Shown here piece after piece: positions 45,123-54,118 of a stretch of DNA of 64,000 bases. Every line of letters begins with the position of its first letter. Positions within the stretch are counted from its first letter, which is position 1. The position numbers and the translations under genes are program-made. Under the pieces are notes generated by a model, which saw only the letters and a list, made by a program, of their open reading frames with translations, did not search any database and was not told where the DNA came from. Source of the DNA: Paradevosia shaoguanensis (lineage in GTDB: Bacteria; Pseudomonadota; Alphaproteobacteria; Rhizobiales; Devosiaceae); NCBI RefSeq assembly GCF_016801025.1, contig NZ_CP068983.1, positions 2,163,888 to 2,227,887 of the forward strand, written 5' to 3'.

Positions 45123-45974
45123 TCAGGCGCGGCCGGCCTCGATGATGCGCGCGCGAATGCGGCGGCAGATATTGTCGATGATGGCGACGGTGACCAGGAT
45201 CATCAGGATGATGAACGCCGCCTCGTGCCAGTTGTTGATGCGCATGCGGTCGGAGAGCTGAAGGCCGATGCCGCCGGCGCCGACGATGCCCAGGATCGTG
45301 GCCGAGCGGACGTTGGATTCGAAGAAATAGAGCACGTGGCTCATCATCACCGGAAAGACCTGCGGGAAGACGCCGAGGCGCACGATGTGCGGGCTTGAGC
45401 CGCCGGCCGCCTGCACGCCCTCGACGGGCTTCTTGTCCACGTTCTCGATGGCTTCGGCGAAAAGCTTTCCCAACACCATGACGTCGCCGACGGCGATGGC
45501 GAGGACGCCGGCGAAGGGCCCCAACCCCACTGCCGAGACGAAGATCAGCGCCCAGACCAGGCCGTCAATGCCGCGGAAGGCATCGTAGAAGCGGCGCAGT
45601 CCGAAGTGGAAGAGCCAGTTGGGAACGATGTTCTTGGCGCCGAGGAAGCCGAAGGGCACGGCGAGGACGGCGGCAATGATGGTGCCGAGAAAGGCCATCG
45701 CCAGCGTTTCGAACATTGCGTAGCAGTATTCCCATAGCCCGTCGCCCGGCCAGGGCGGCACCATGAGGCGGACGAGAACGCCGAGCTTGGAGAGCCCGTT
45801 GACGATGCGCATGGGGTTGGCATCGATCCACCAGAGCGTGAAGAGCACGGCGGCGGCGAAAGCCAGCCAGAGTGACCAGTCGCGCAGGCGCTGGGTGAGA
45901 GGACGGCTGAAGAGCTCGGGATTGCTGCGCTTGTAGCGATCGATATCGACGTGAGCGGTTGCTGTTGCCGGCAT
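45123..45974 (-). CDS. phnE: Phosphonate ABC transporter permease
   Basis: 283 residues from MPATATAHVD, preceded by GGGGAG. About six membrane helices; FGFLGAKNIVPNW, LVWALIFVSAVGLGPFAGVL and the coupling-loop EGVQAAGGSSPHIVRLGVFP are typical of PhnE. It forms a permease pair with the product of the gene just upstream. Last gene of the phn operon. Confidence 0.92.
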   Translation of the reverse strand: MPATATAHVDIDRYKRSNPELFSRPLTQRLRDWSLWLAFAAAVLFTLWWIDANPMRIVNGLSKLGVLVRLMVPPWPGDGLWEYCYAMFETLAMAFLGTIIAAVLAVPFGFLGAKNIVPNWLFHFGLRRFYDAFRGIDGLVWALIFVSAVGLGPFAGVLAIAVGDVMVLGKLFAEAIENVDKKPVEGVQAAGGSSPHIVRLGVFPQVFPVMMSHVLYFFESNVRSATILGIVGAGGIGLQLSDRMRINNWHEAAFIILMILVTVAIIDNICRRIRARIIEAGRA

Positions 45975-45976
45975 GG

Positions 45977-46888
45977 TTAGCTCCCCAGGGTCAGATCGTG
46001 GCCGATCAGGCGATGCCGGATGGTCTCGCAGATGACGTCGATGATCGAGGTGGTGATGATGAGCAGCAGCATGATGGCGCTGATGTCGGTGTATTCGAAC
46101 TGGCGGATGGCAACGTAGAGTTCCTGGCCGATGCCGCCCGCCCCGACGATGCCGAGGGCGGAGGCGCCGCGGACATTGATCTCGAAGCGCAGGAGCAGGT
46201 AGCTGGCGTAATTGGGCAGAACCTGCGGGACGACGGCGAGACGCATTACTATCGGCCAGTTGCCCCCGGCGGCCCGTACACCATCGAGGGGGCGCTCGTC
46301 GACATTCTCGTTGACCTCGGCAAAGAGCTTGCCGAGGGAGCCGGCGGTATGGACGGCGATAGCCAGGACGCCGGCAAAGGGGCCGAGGCCGAAGGCGAAA
46401 ACGAAGATCAGCGCGAAGACAAGTTCGGGCACGGTGCGGAAGAATTCGAGCGCCCGGCGCGCAGCGAAGTAGATGGCTGTGTTCTCGACGAGGTTGCGTG
46501 CGGCGGGGAAGGAGAGCGCCAGGGCGACGATGCCGCCGAGCACGGTGCCGATGAAGCCCATGAGAATGGTTTCGAACAGCAGCCGCAGCCAGAAGCGCAG
46601 GCCCCAGTACCAATCGGCAAGATCGGCCCAGAGCGTCTTTAAGGATAGCGAGGGCAGGGTGCCGGCTATGTAGTTCCAGGCCTTGGGCAGGCCCGTGATG
46701 AGGCCAGGCAGGTTGAAATCGCTGACGACGATCGAGATGGTCAGCGCCACCAGGAACAGGAGCGCATAGGCGCCGGTCCAGAAGAGGCGCACGCCCTGCT
46801 CCTGGCGGTAGCGCTGTTCGAACGCGGCGAGCCGCCCGTTCTGGCCGCCACCCGGAGACGGGCCGGATGCTTGTCCGAGCAATTTCAT
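45977..46888 (-). CDS. phnE: Phosphonate ABC transporter permease
   Basis: 303 residues from ATG at 46888, which has AGGA at good spacing; a TTG start at 46903 would add five residues. LVFALIFVFAFGLGPFAGVL and DGVRAAGGNWPIVMRLAVVP mark the PhnE family. The first of two adjacent PhnE genes, sharing 2-base spacing with the second. Stem-loops separate it from phnD upstream. Confidence 0.92.
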   Translation of the reverse strand: MKLLGQASGPSPGGGQNGRLAAFEQRYRQEQGVRLFWTGAYALLFLVALTISIVVSDFNLPGLITGLPKAWNYIAGTLPSLSLKTLWADLADWYWGLRFWLRLLFETILMGFIGTVLGGIVALALSFPAARNLVENTAIYFAARRALEFFRTVPELVFALIFVFAFGLGPFAGVLAIAVHTAGSLGKLFAEVNENVDERPLDGVRAAGGNWPIVMRLAVVPQVLPNYASYLLLRFEINVRGASALGIVGAGGIGQELYVAIRQFEYTDISAIMLLLIITTSIIDVICETIRHRLIGHDLTLGS

Positions 46889-46894
46889 GTCAGT

Positions 46895-46939
46895 CCTCGT
46901 CAAAAACGAGGCCGGCGCACAGGGTTCTGCGCGCCGGCC
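46895..46939 (-). other. Pair of intercistronic stem-loops between phnD and phnE
   Basis: On the minus strand a 9-bp perfect stem (GGCCGGCGC with GCGCCGGCC, 46910-46939) is followed by a 6-bp stem (46895-46911, CCTCGT with ACGAGG and a loop TTTTG). They share two bases, so they may be alternative. Position after the binding-protein gene parallels two other operons here. Confidence 0.6.
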
Positions 46940-46950
46940 GGTAGATTTGG

Positions 46951-47874
46951 TTATTTGGCCGCGTTGCGGCGACGATCCTGGGCGTTGTGCTCGGTGATGG
47001 CGATCACGTCGAGATAGTCTTCGTGCTTGGCCTCGACATAGCCGCTGGAGTCGCCACGGGTATATTCGGCGAAGCGGGCCGGATCCTTGGTCGGGAAGGC
47101 CATCAGCGCGGCCTTGAATTCATCCTGGAGTTCCTGGGGCAGGCTGGTCAGGATCATGACCGGGGTGTTCGGGATGACCGGGGACTTCCAGATGATGCGG
47201 GTCGAGCCCTTAGGGATCAGGCCCTTCTTTTCCATGGACTGGATGTTGCCGGCCGTCTCGTTGCGCCAATGGGTGGCGACGGCTTCGTAGGTGCCGTTGA
47301 CGAGGGCCATCACGCTCTGCTCATGGCCGCCCGAGAAGGCGACGTCGCTGAAATACTCGTCGGCATTGGTGTTGAGCTGGGTCGAGAGATAGTAGGAGGG
47401 GACGGCGTAGCCGGAGGTCGAGTTCGGATCGGCGAAGGCGAAGGACTTGCCCTTGATGTCCTCGAGGGTCTGGTAGGGGCTGTCGGCGCGGACGGCGATG
47501 ACCGAGTAATAGCCGCGGTCGCCGTTGGCATCGAGCGTAGTGGCGACCGGGGCAATGCCGTCGCCCATGATCTTGCGGGCCAGCGCGTAGGCGGCAGGGC
47601 CGACCGAGGCGATCTGGACGTGGCCGGAGCGCATGGCTTCGATCACGGCCGCGTAGTCGGTGCCGCGGATCAGCTTCACCGGCACGCCGAGCTGCTCGCT
47701 CATATAGTCGGCATAGGGCTGGTTGCGGGCGATGGCGTCGCTCTCGTTCTCGCCGGAGGACACGCCGATGGTGATTTCCGGATATTGCTCGCGCCAGTCA
47801 GCAGCGAGGACTGGATTGATGACGGCAGCCGACATCAGTACGGCCGCAAGGGTGCGGCGCACGAAAGTGAACAT
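46951..47874 (-). CDS. phnD: Phosphonate-binding periplasmic protein
   Basis: 307 residues with a Sec signal peptide ending near VLAAD (residue 25). ITIGVSSGENESDAIARNQP, DPNSTSGYAVPSYYL and GGHEQSVMALVNGTYEAVA are conserved PhnD segments that line the phosphonate pocket. It delivers phosphonates, often 2-aminoethylphosphonate, to the PhnE pair. Confidence 0.94.
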   Translation of the reverse strand: MFTFVRRTLAAVLMSAAVINPVLAADWREQYPEITIGVSSGENESDAIARNQPYADYMSEQLGVPVKLIRGTDYAAVIEAMRSGHVQIASVGPAAYALARKIMGDGIAPVATTLDANGDRGYYSVIAVRADSPYQTLEDIKGKSFAFADPNSTSGYAVPSYYLSTQLNTNADEYFSDVAFSGGHEQSVMALVNGTYEAVATHWRNETAGNIQSMEKKGLIPKGSTRIIWKSPVIPNTPVMILTSLPQELQDEFKAALMAFPTKDPARFAEYTRGDSSGYVEAKHEDYLDVIAITEHNAQDRRRNAAK

Positions 47875-47912
47875 TGATTTGCTCCGATCTGACGGGTGAA
47901 GGAGAGCGGCGC

Positions 47913-48737
47913 TTAGTGCGCCGCCGCCATTTGCTGTCCCATGCTGGAGGCCAGCATGTGCGCGCCGATGGTCGAGGTCAGGGACTCGTCCACGGCGTTT
48001 TCGGTTTCATCGCCGTAGATCTCCTGGATCACACGGGCGGTGAGCTGTTCGGGGGAGCCGTCGAAGACGACGCGGCCATGGGCCATGCCGACGATGCGGT
48101 CACAATAAGCGCGCGCGGCGTCGAGCGTGTGCAGGTTGCAGATGACGGTAATGCGATCCTGCTGGTTGATGCGGCGCAGGGCGTCCATCACGAGGCGCGC
48201 ATTGCGCGGGTCGAGCGAGGCGATGGGTTCGTCGGCCAGGATCAGGCTGGGGTTTTGCACCAAGGCGCGGGCGATGGCGACGCGCTGCTGCTGGCCGCCC
48301 GACAGCGTGTCGGCGCGCTGCAGGGCCTGCGGCAGGAGATCGAGACGGTCGAGCGCAAGGGCTGCGGTCGCGCGATCATCGGCCGGGAAATGCTTGAACA
48401 TGACCGGCAGGGTATGGGCGGTGCCGATCCGGCCGATCAACACATTGGTGAGCACGTCGAGACGGTTCACCAGGTTGAACTGCTGGAAGATCATGGCGCA
48501 GCGGGCGCGCCAGGCGCGCAGCTCACGCCCGGAGAGTGTACCGACGCTGGTGCCCTCGAAGGCGATTTCGCCTTCGCTGGCGGGGATAAGACGGTTGATG
48601 AGGCGCAGGAGGGTGGACTTTCCTGCGCCGGACCGACCAATGACACCGACCATCTGGCCGGGCTCAAAGGTCAGGGACACGTTGTTTACAGCCAGCGTTT
48701 CCCTGAATGCTTTGGTCACGTTGCGCAGTTCGAGCAT
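47913..48737 (-). CDS. phnC: Phosphonate ABC transporter ATP-binding protein
   Basis: 274 residues. Walker [18 protein letters not shown], signature [15 protein letters not shown], Walker [17 protein letters not shown]. The layout matches PhnC. It is 104 bases downstream of phnM on the same strand, a gap with a possible control dyad, so the transport genes could be read from their own promoter or from read-through. Confidence 0.93.
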   Translation of the reverse strand: MLELRNVTKAFRETLAVNNVSLTFEPGQMVGVIGRSGAGKSTLLRLINRLIPASEGEIAFEGTSVGTLSGRELRAWRARCAMIFQQFNLVNRLDVLTNVLIGRIGTAHTLPVMFKHFPADDRATAALALDRLDLLPQALQRADTLSGGQQQRVAIARALVQNPSLILADEPIASLDPRNARLVMDALRRINQQDRITVICNLHTLDAARAYCDRIVGMAHGRVVFDGSPEQLTARVIQEIYGDETENAVDESLTSTIGAHMLASSMGQQMAAAH

Positions 48738-48841
48738 CTATCGGCCTCATGTGCTTGAATATTGCGGTGGCCGGCAATGCCGACTCCGCAGTTACTTTTC
48801 GCAGTAGACGAAGACTAGAACACGTCTGTGACAGTGTTAAC

Positions 48842-48853
48842 TCATCCGAATGA
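48842..48853. promoter_or_regulatory. 12-bp dyad TCATCCGAATGA upstream of phnC
   Basis: Nearly palindromic (TCAT-CCGA-ATGA). The same 12 bases occur, in opposite orientation, at 55337-55348 in front of phnF. Here it overlaps the phnM stop codon and is 105 bases upstream of phnC. Candidate binding site for PhnF; partly coding, so chance cannot be excluded. Confidence 0.4.
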
Positions 48854-50023
48854 CGCCCGCGTGACGGGGATGGCGACCCCGCCATCCGAGTAAATCAGGC
48901 GGCCGCGGCTGAACGTGGCACGGACGTAGCCGACATCGCCGTCGTCGGCGATGATGAGGTCGGCGCGCAGGCCTTCGCGCAGTTCGCCGCGATCCTCCAG
49001 CCCGAGAACCCGGGCCGGATTGAGCGTGACGAGCCGGGCGGCGGCGGCGAGCCCGCCACGGTCGGCGCGGGCGAGGACCAGAACGGCCGGCAGCATGGCG
49101 GAGGGGTGATAGTCGGCTGCCAGGATATCGAGCACGCCTTCCTCATGGGCTTCGCGCGCCGAGAGATTGCCGGAATAGGACATGCCGCGCAGGGCGTTGG
49201 GAGCGCCCATGGCGTTGTAGAGACCGCGCGTGCGCGCCTCACGGGCAGCTTCGATGGTGACCGGGAATTCGCTGATCCGCGCACCCAGTTCCTGCATGAG
49301 GGCGACCTTGGCAATCGTATCGTCGTCGTGACTTGCCAGCGGCACGCCGTGGAGAGCGCAATGCTGGGAAATGGCCTTGAGCGTGGCGGCGAGGTCGCCG
49401 ACGGTGCGCTTCTTTTCCTCGATGCGCGCCTGGACGGTGGCGGCGGCTTCATCGAGCGAGATGCCCTTGGCCTTGGCGACGTTGGCCAGGTGGATTTCAA
49501 GGTTGCGGTACTGGCCCTGTCCGGGGGTGTGGTCGCACAGCGAAATGAGGTCGACCGAACCTTCGGCAATGAGCTCCTGCACTACCGCGAGGGCGGCGGG
49601 GAAGGTGACTTCGAAGCGGGCATGGACCTTGTGATCGACCAGCAGGTGCTGGCGGTGGGCGCGCAGGGCGCGGATCATGGCGCTGGTATGGTCGTAGGAG
49701 CGCAGGTGCCCATAGGTCGAGCCGGGGCTGAAGGAGACGGCGGCATAGGCGGTGGTGACGCCGGTCCCGGCGAGCTTTCGGTCGAGGTCGCGCAGGCCCA
49801 TTTCCATGGGCATGGGGACATTGGGGCGCGGCTCGAGTTCACGTTCGATCATGTCGCCGTGCATGTCGATCATGCCGGGCATGAGGATGAGGCCGTGGCC
49901 GACGACATCGGCATCGGCCACCGGCTCCTCACGGATTTCGGCGATCACGCCGTCCTCGATGCGCAGGGCGCCGCGGTCGATGACACGGTCGGCCAGGACC
50001 AGGCGGAAATCAGACAGCCACAT
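48842..50023 (-). CDS. phnM: RPnTP hydrolase (alpha-D-ribose 1-methylphosphonate 5-triphosphate diphosphatase)
   Basis: 393 residues of the amidohydrolase superfamily. Metal ligands are in PGMIDMHGDMIE, the DHTPGQGQYRN, LASHDDDT and SGNLSAREAHEEGVLDILAA segments, all matching PhnM. It removes pyrophosphate from the triphosphate made by PhnGHIL, giving the PhnJ substrate. It overlaps phnL by 14 bases. No phnN or phnP is seen in the window. Confidence 0.94.
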   Translation of the reverse strand: MWLSDFRLVLADRVIDRGALRIEDGVIAEIREEPVADADVVGHGLILMPGMIDMHGDMIERELEPRPNVPMPMEMGLRDLDRKLAGTGVTTAYAAVSFSPGSTYGHLRSYDHTSAMIRALRAHRQHLLVDHKVHARFEVTFPAALAVVQELIAEGSVDLISLCDHTPGQGQYRNLEIHLANVAKAKGISLDEAAATVQARIEEKKRTVGDLAATLKAISQHCALHGVPLASHDDDTIAKVALMQELGARISEFPVTIEAAREARTRGLYNAMGAPNALRGMSYSGNLSAREAHEEGVLDILAADYHPSAMLPAVLVLARADRGGLAAAARLVTLNPARVLGLEDRGELREGLRADLIIADDGDVGYVRATFSRGRLIYSDGGVAIPVTRASFG

Positions 50024-50756
50024 GTTCTTCTCGCTCGCTTTCTTGCGTCTCGGATACGGGGCGGGTCGTCAGGTCGATCTCGCGGTCGATGAGGTCGGCG
50101 ACGTCGCCGGGATGGTGGAAGACCCCGATCATGGCGACGCCTGCGGCCTTGAGGTCGGCCAGGCGGCGGACTAAGGCGCGACGCGCGCCGACATCGAGCG
50201 AGGCCGTGGGTTCATCGAGCAATAGCAGGCGTTGCGGCAGGACCAAAGCGCGGGCGAGGTTGACCTTCTGCTGTTCGCCGCCCGAAAAGGTGCTCGGATA
50301 GGCGCGCCAGAGTTCGGGGCGGACGCCGAATTCGGCGAGCCAGTGACGGGCTTCGCCGATGGCCTCGTCCTGCGTGCGACCGGCAAGGCGCAGCGGTTCG
50401 GCCACGATCTCTTCCGCGGCGACGCGGGGGCGCGCGTTGAGGAATTGCGTGACGAAGCCGAGCTCCTGGCGGCGGAGGAGGGCGATATCGACATCGGCGG
50501 CACGGGCGAGATCGATGTCACCGGAGCGCGAGCGGTAGAGGATGCGGCCGGAAACCGGCAGATAGCTGCGCCAGAGCGTGCGCAGGAGCGTCGACTTGCC
50601 TGCGCCGTTATGGCCGCGCAGTAGGATGAATTCGCCGGCCCGCAGGTCGAAGCTGATGTTCTCGAAGGCGTGGAGCGTGCTTTCGAGGTGGTGCATGCGG
50701 AAACGTTTGGTGAGGCCGTCTACACGCAGGATGGGCGGTTCGTTCTGGGTTTGCAT
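50010..50756 (-). CDS. phnL: C-P lyase component PhnL, ATP-binding protein
   Basis: 248 residues. ABC-type ATPase with [20 protein letters not shown] (Walker A), FSGGEQQKVNLARALV (signature) and LLLDEPTASLDVGARR (Walker B). It is not a transporter; PhnL helps form the ribose-1-phosphonate triphosphate from ATP and phosphonate with PhnG, H and I. Eight bases separate it from phnK. Confidence 0.93.
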   Translation of the reverse strand: MQTQNEPPILRVDGLTKRFRMHHLESTLHAFENISFDLRAGEFILLRGHNGAGKSTLLRTLWRSYLPVSGRILYRSRSGDIDLARAADVDIALLRRQELGFVTQFLNARPRVAAEEIVAEPLRLAGRTQDEAIGEARHWLAEFGVRPELWRAYPSTFSGGEQQKVNLARALVLPQRLLLLDEPTASLDVGARRALVRRLADLKAAGVAMIGVFHHPGDVADLIDREIDLTTRPVSETQESEREEHVAV

Positions 50757-50764
50757 GGCGGCCT

Positions 50765-51586
50765 CTAGAGCTTGGCGTGAACGAGTTGCTGGGTATAGGC
50801 GTGCTGGGGGTCCTGGAAGACCTGGTCGGCCAGGCCCTGCTCGACCACGCGGCCGCGCCGCATGACCATGACGCGGTCGGCCATGGTGCGGATGACGCCC
50901 AGGTCGTGGCTGACCAGTACCATGGTGATGCGACGATCACGCTGCAGGCGCTTGAGGGTATCGAGCACGAGGGCCTGGACGCTGACATCGAGCCCGGTCG
51001 TCGGCTCGTCGAGCAGCAGCAAGGCGGGTTCGAGCGCGATGGCCTTGGCCAGTTGCACGCGCTGTTGCATGCCGCCGGAAAGTTCGGCGGGGCGGGCATC
51101 CATGCGGGAGAGCGGGAATTCGGACGCGTCGAGCGCCTCGCGGGCGCGGGCGCGCAGGACGTCGAAACTGCGTTCTCCGGCGATGAGCAGACGCTCTGCG
51201 ACGTTGCCGCTCGAGCTGTGGTTCATCAGCAGGCCCAGATGCGGATTCTGGTAGACGATGCCGATATGGCGGGCACAGAGCATGCGGCGCTGGTAGCGGT
51301 CGAGCGCGAACAGGTTGTTATCCTCGCGGCCGGGCAGGCGCAGGCTGTACTCGCCGCTGTCGGGCGTGTCCTCGAGGTTCATCATGCGCAGGAGCGTGGA
51401 TTTGCCCGAGCCGCTTTCGCCGACGATGCCGAGCACTTCGCCGGGATAGACCGTGACGTCGACGTCGCGCAGCGCCTCGACGTCGCCGAAGCGGCGCGAG
51501 ATCGAGCGCATGGTGAGGAGCGGCTCGGTCCGCATGAGCTGGGGCGGGGCCAGCAGGTCATGGGGGAGCGGAAGTTCGAGGCTCAT
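50765..51586 (-). CDS. phnK: C-P lyase component PhnK, ATP-binding protein
   Basis: 273 residues. [17 protein letters not shown] (Walker A), LSGGMQQRVQLAKAIA (signature), LLLLDEPTTGLDVSVQA (Walker B), and the ending DPQHAYTQQLVHAKL matches PhnK. PhnK docks on the PhnGHIJ core near PhnJ. It overlaps phnJ by four bases and is about 20 residues longer at the N-terminus than E. coli PhnK. Confidence 0.93.
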   Translation of the reverse strand: MSLELPLPHDLLAPPQLMRTEPLLTMRSISRRFGDVEALRDVDVTVYPGEVLGIVGESGSGKSTLLRMMNLEDTPDSGEYSLRLPGREDNNLFALDRYQRRMLCARHIGIVYQNPHLGLLMNHSSSGNVAERLLIAGERSFDVLRARAREALDASEFPLSRMDARPAELSGGMQQRVQLAKAIALEPALLLLDEPTTGLDVSVQALVLDTLKRLQRDRRITMVLVSHDLGVIRTMADRVMVMRRGRVVEQGLADQVFQDPQHAYTQQLVHAKL

Positions 51587-52497
51587 TGGGACATCTCCCC
51601 GTTGCGATACCAGGTGGCGCCGATCTCGACGGCTTCGCCCTCGGCATGGCGGATGGCCTTGATGCCGAGATTGCTGTCGGAGACCTCGAAGGCGGAGGTG
51701 CCGTCGTCCTGCGGCAGCTCGTTCATGAAGTAGCCGGAAATGCCCGAACGGCGGCAGACGAGCTCGGCGTGGTCCTCAACGAGGTACGGGCGATCCGAGA
51801 AGACCAGGGGTTCGACCCGCGTATGGGGAGGCACCGCGAAGAGGCGTTTTTCGCGGCCAGCCGAAAGGAAGGTCAGGTGCCTGGCCATATGGAGCTTCGG
51901 GACGTCCCAGCGCGGAATGGGCGAGGGCGTCATGACGTGTCGGCCGTTGACGAGGCTGGGATAGGCCGCACCCTGCATGATGCGGCCCTTGCGGACGATC
52001 TGCTCGTAGAGCGTCAGCCACAGCTTGCCGTAATCGGCGTCGGCGTGCATCTGGCGGGCGATCGAGATATTGGGCTCGACCCCGCGCAGCGGCTCGGGAT
52101 TGGGGACCTGCAGCACGAGGACCTGGTCCTCGTGCATCACTTCCTCGGGCACGCGGTGGCGCGACTGCACGATGGTGGCGGCAAGCGTGTCCCAGGTTTC
52201 GGCGGCGCCCGAGACGCGGCTTACGAAGCGGCGGATCGAGGCGGCGTTAACGCCGTCATCGGCACCCTGGTCGATGACCTTGACCACCGAGCGCGGGTTG
52301 ACGAGCGTGAGGGTAACCTGGAGGCCGCCGGTGCCCCAGCCGCGCGCCATCGGCACTTCGCGGCTGGCATAAGGCATCTGGCAACCGGGCACGGCGATGG
52401 CCTTGATCATCTTGCGACGGATCTCGCGCTTGGCCGAGGCGTCGAGGAAGCCGTAGCTGGTGGCGGCCCAGGGACGGGTGAGGGCAGCAAGGCTCAT
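51583..52497 (-). CDS. phnJ: C-P lyase radical subunit PhnJ with altered cysteine motif
   Basis: 304 residues, slightly longer than E. coli PhnJ (281). PGCQMPYASREVPMARGWGT, VIDQGADDGVNAASIRRF and SPIPRWDVPKL match PhnJ. From memory of E. coli PhnJ, Cys241, 244 and 266 bind its [4Fe-4S] cluster and Cys272 forms the thiyl radical. Here the aligned segments read VCRRSGISGYFMNEL and FEVSDSNLG: only the first cysteine (Cys248) remains, and the others are Ser251, Val272 and Gly278. The glycine thought to carry the glycyl radical (PGCQ, Gly38) is kept. The reading frame is clean with no shift. Whether this enzyme still breaks C-P bonds is unclear. Confidence 0.9.
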   Translation of the reverse strand: MSLAALTRPWAATSYGFLDASAKREIRRKMIKAIAVPGCQMPYASREVPMARGWGTGGLQVTLTLVNPRSVVKVIDQGADDGVNAASIRRFVSRVSGAAETWDTLAATIVQSRHRVPEEVMHEDQVLVLQVPNPEPLRGVEPNISIARQMHADADYGKLWLTLYEQIVRKGRIMQGAAYPSLVNGRHVMTPSPIPRWDVPKLHMARHLTFLSAGREKRLFAVPPHTRVEPLVFSDRPYLVEDHAELVCRRSGISGYFMNELPQDDGTSAFEVSDSNLGIKAIRHAEGEAVEIGATWYRNGEMSQ

Positions 52498-53582
52498 AGC
52501 GCGGGTTCCTCCTGGGGGGCGGTAGTGACATTGGATGCGCTCATTGCGGCCTTCTTCGCCTTGGCGTCGCGCATGGCGTCGAGGATCGACTGGAAGGTCA
52601 CGTAGTGCGGGAGCTTGAAGTGGATGCAGAAGCCCGAGGCTTCCACGCTCTCCGTGTGGTAGAGATAGAATTCCTCATGCACGGCCGAACCGACAGGAGC
52701 CTCGGCCGAGTTGAGATCGAGGGTCGCCGCGGCGATAACCTTGACCTCGTTCCAGCCGAAGGTGGCGGCAAAGCCGAGTTCGAGATATCCGCCCTTTTCC
52801 TTTGAGGTGACTTCTGCCTGGCTGACGCGGATGCGACCGGCCGAGAAGGCGGTGCCGCTCGGATGGCGCACGACGATTTCGGCCTCGGCGAGGCGCAGTT
52901 CGTTGACCGTCGGGTGTGCGTTGCCGTAGCCGCGCATGGCGGCATAACCGAGGGCCAGGACGCCGCCCGTTTCGGCGCGGGCCAGGCCCTGGAGGCGATG
53001 GGCGCGCGAGGCGGGGAAGAGCAGCGGTTCGCGGGTCAGGTCCGGGATTTCATCGAGTGGCACGGAATTATCGACGGCAGGCGCCACGAGGCCCTGCACG
53101 CGCTGCCAGTCGGCGAGCGAGGGCTGGCGAGCCGGAGCCGGTGTTTCCGCCGCTTCGACCGCGGGCGGATCGTAGGGGCGACCCTCGAGAACATCGGTGG
53201 CGAGGACGCGGTGGGAATAGTCGAGCGTGGGGCCCAGGATCTGGCCGCCCGGAATGTCCTTGAAGGCTGCCGAGATGCGGCGCTGGGTGAGAAGCTGCTC
53301 CTGCAGCAGTGGCTCGGCGATGGCGATGCGTGGCTGGGTGGTGCGCCAGGCGCGTAGCACCAGCACCGCCTCGGAAAGCTCGCCGCCGGTCTGGGCGAGC
53401 GCGAGGGCGGCGATGTCCTCATCATAGAGCGAGGCTTCGCCCATCACGCGATCGACGAGATAGGGCAGGGAGCGGCGGATCGACTGCACGCGGTCGAGGT
53501 CGATCTGGCCGAGATCCTGGCGGAACAGGCGCTCGGCCTGCTCGATGGCGCGCTCGCCACCGCGGGTTGCGACATAAGCCAT
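52494..53582 (-). CDS. phnI: C-P lyase subunit PhnI
   Basis: 362 residues, near the 354 of E. coli PhnI. MAYVATRGGERAIEQAERLF, FPASRAHRLQGLARAETGGV and EASGFCIHFKLPHYVTFQ are conserved. PhnI is a purine-ribonucleotide hydrolase that couples phosphonate to ribose with PhnG, H and L. It overlaps both phnJ and phnH. Confidence 0.95.
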   Translation of the reverse strand: MAYVATRGGERAIEQAERLFRQDLGQIDLDRVQSIRRSLPYLVDRVMGEASLYDEDIAALALAQTGGELSEAVLVLRAWRTTQPRIAIAEPLLQEQLLTQRRISAAFKDIPGGQILGPTLDYSHRVLATDVLEGRPYDPPAVEAAETPAPARQPSLADWQRVQGLVAPAVDNSVPLDEIPDLTREPLLFPASRAHRLQGLARAETGGVLALGYAAMRGYGNAHPTVNELRLAEAEIVVRHPSGTAFSAGRIRVSQAEVTSKEKGGYLELGFAATFGWNEVKVIAAATLDLNSAEAPVGSAVHEEFYLYHTESVEASGFCIHFKLPHYVTFQSILDAMRDAKAKKAAMSASNVTTAPQEEPAL

Positions 53583-54118
53583 CAGAGAACCTCCACCTGG
53601 GTCGAACGGGGAATGCCGATGACGGCGCGGCCATCGACGACGAAGAGCTCGAAGCCTTGCGGATAGGCACAGAGTTTCTGGCGAAGGGCCCAGAAGGCTG
53701 CCGGAAGTCCGAGCGCGATTTCACGCGTGCCTTCGATGCCTGGGCCCGAGAGGCGGAGTCGCTGGCCCTGACCGATCGCGGCGGTGACGACGAGTGTGGC
53801 GCCATCGTCGGGGTAGAGGGCGGAGCCGCAATTGAGGGCTTTGAGTTCGATGAGGCCATCGAGTTGGACAAGGAAGACGTGGTCGGCATCGGCCAGCGCT
53901 TCCGCGCGTTCGGCGCCAGTGCGGGCGATGAGCCCTGCGAGTTCGGCATCGTCCGCATAGGCGGTGCATTCGAGATCGAGAAAGGCCTCGATGATCGGGG
54001 CGAGACCGGATTCGGCCAGCTCGCGTTCCTCACCGGGGCGGGCCATGGACCACATCAGCGCTTCGAACGTGGCGTTGCTGCGGGCTTCCTCAAGATCGGG
54101 CGGGGCGACGGTCAGCAT
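53582..54118 (-). CDS. phnH: C-P lyase subunit PhnH
   Basis: 178 residues. DLEEARSNATFEALMWSMAR, DAELAGLIARTGAE and GTREIALGLPAAFWALRQKL are characteristic. PhnH is a PLP-fold-like scaffold without a cofactor in the core complex. Base 53582 is shared between its stop codon and the phnI start, and it overlaps phnG. Confidence 0.94.
   Translation of the reverse strand: MLTVAPPDLEEARSNATFEALMWSMARPGEERELAESGLAPIIEAFLDLECTAYADDAELAGLIARTGAERAEALADADHVFLVQLDGLIELKALNCGSALYPDDGATLVVTAAIGQGQRLRLSGPGIEGTREIALGLPAAFWALRQKLCAYPQGFELFVVDGRAVIGIPRSTQVEVL

Noticed and set aside
46895-46939. Terminator between phnD and phnE
   Set aside because: Strong stems but no T-tract after them on the minus strand, and the permease genes follow closely, so a processing or stabilising role fits better.
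48817-48834. Second Pho box upstream of phnC
   Set aside because: CTGTCAC is present, but the partner at the 11-base spacing (GTGTTCT) matches poorly, so it was not called.
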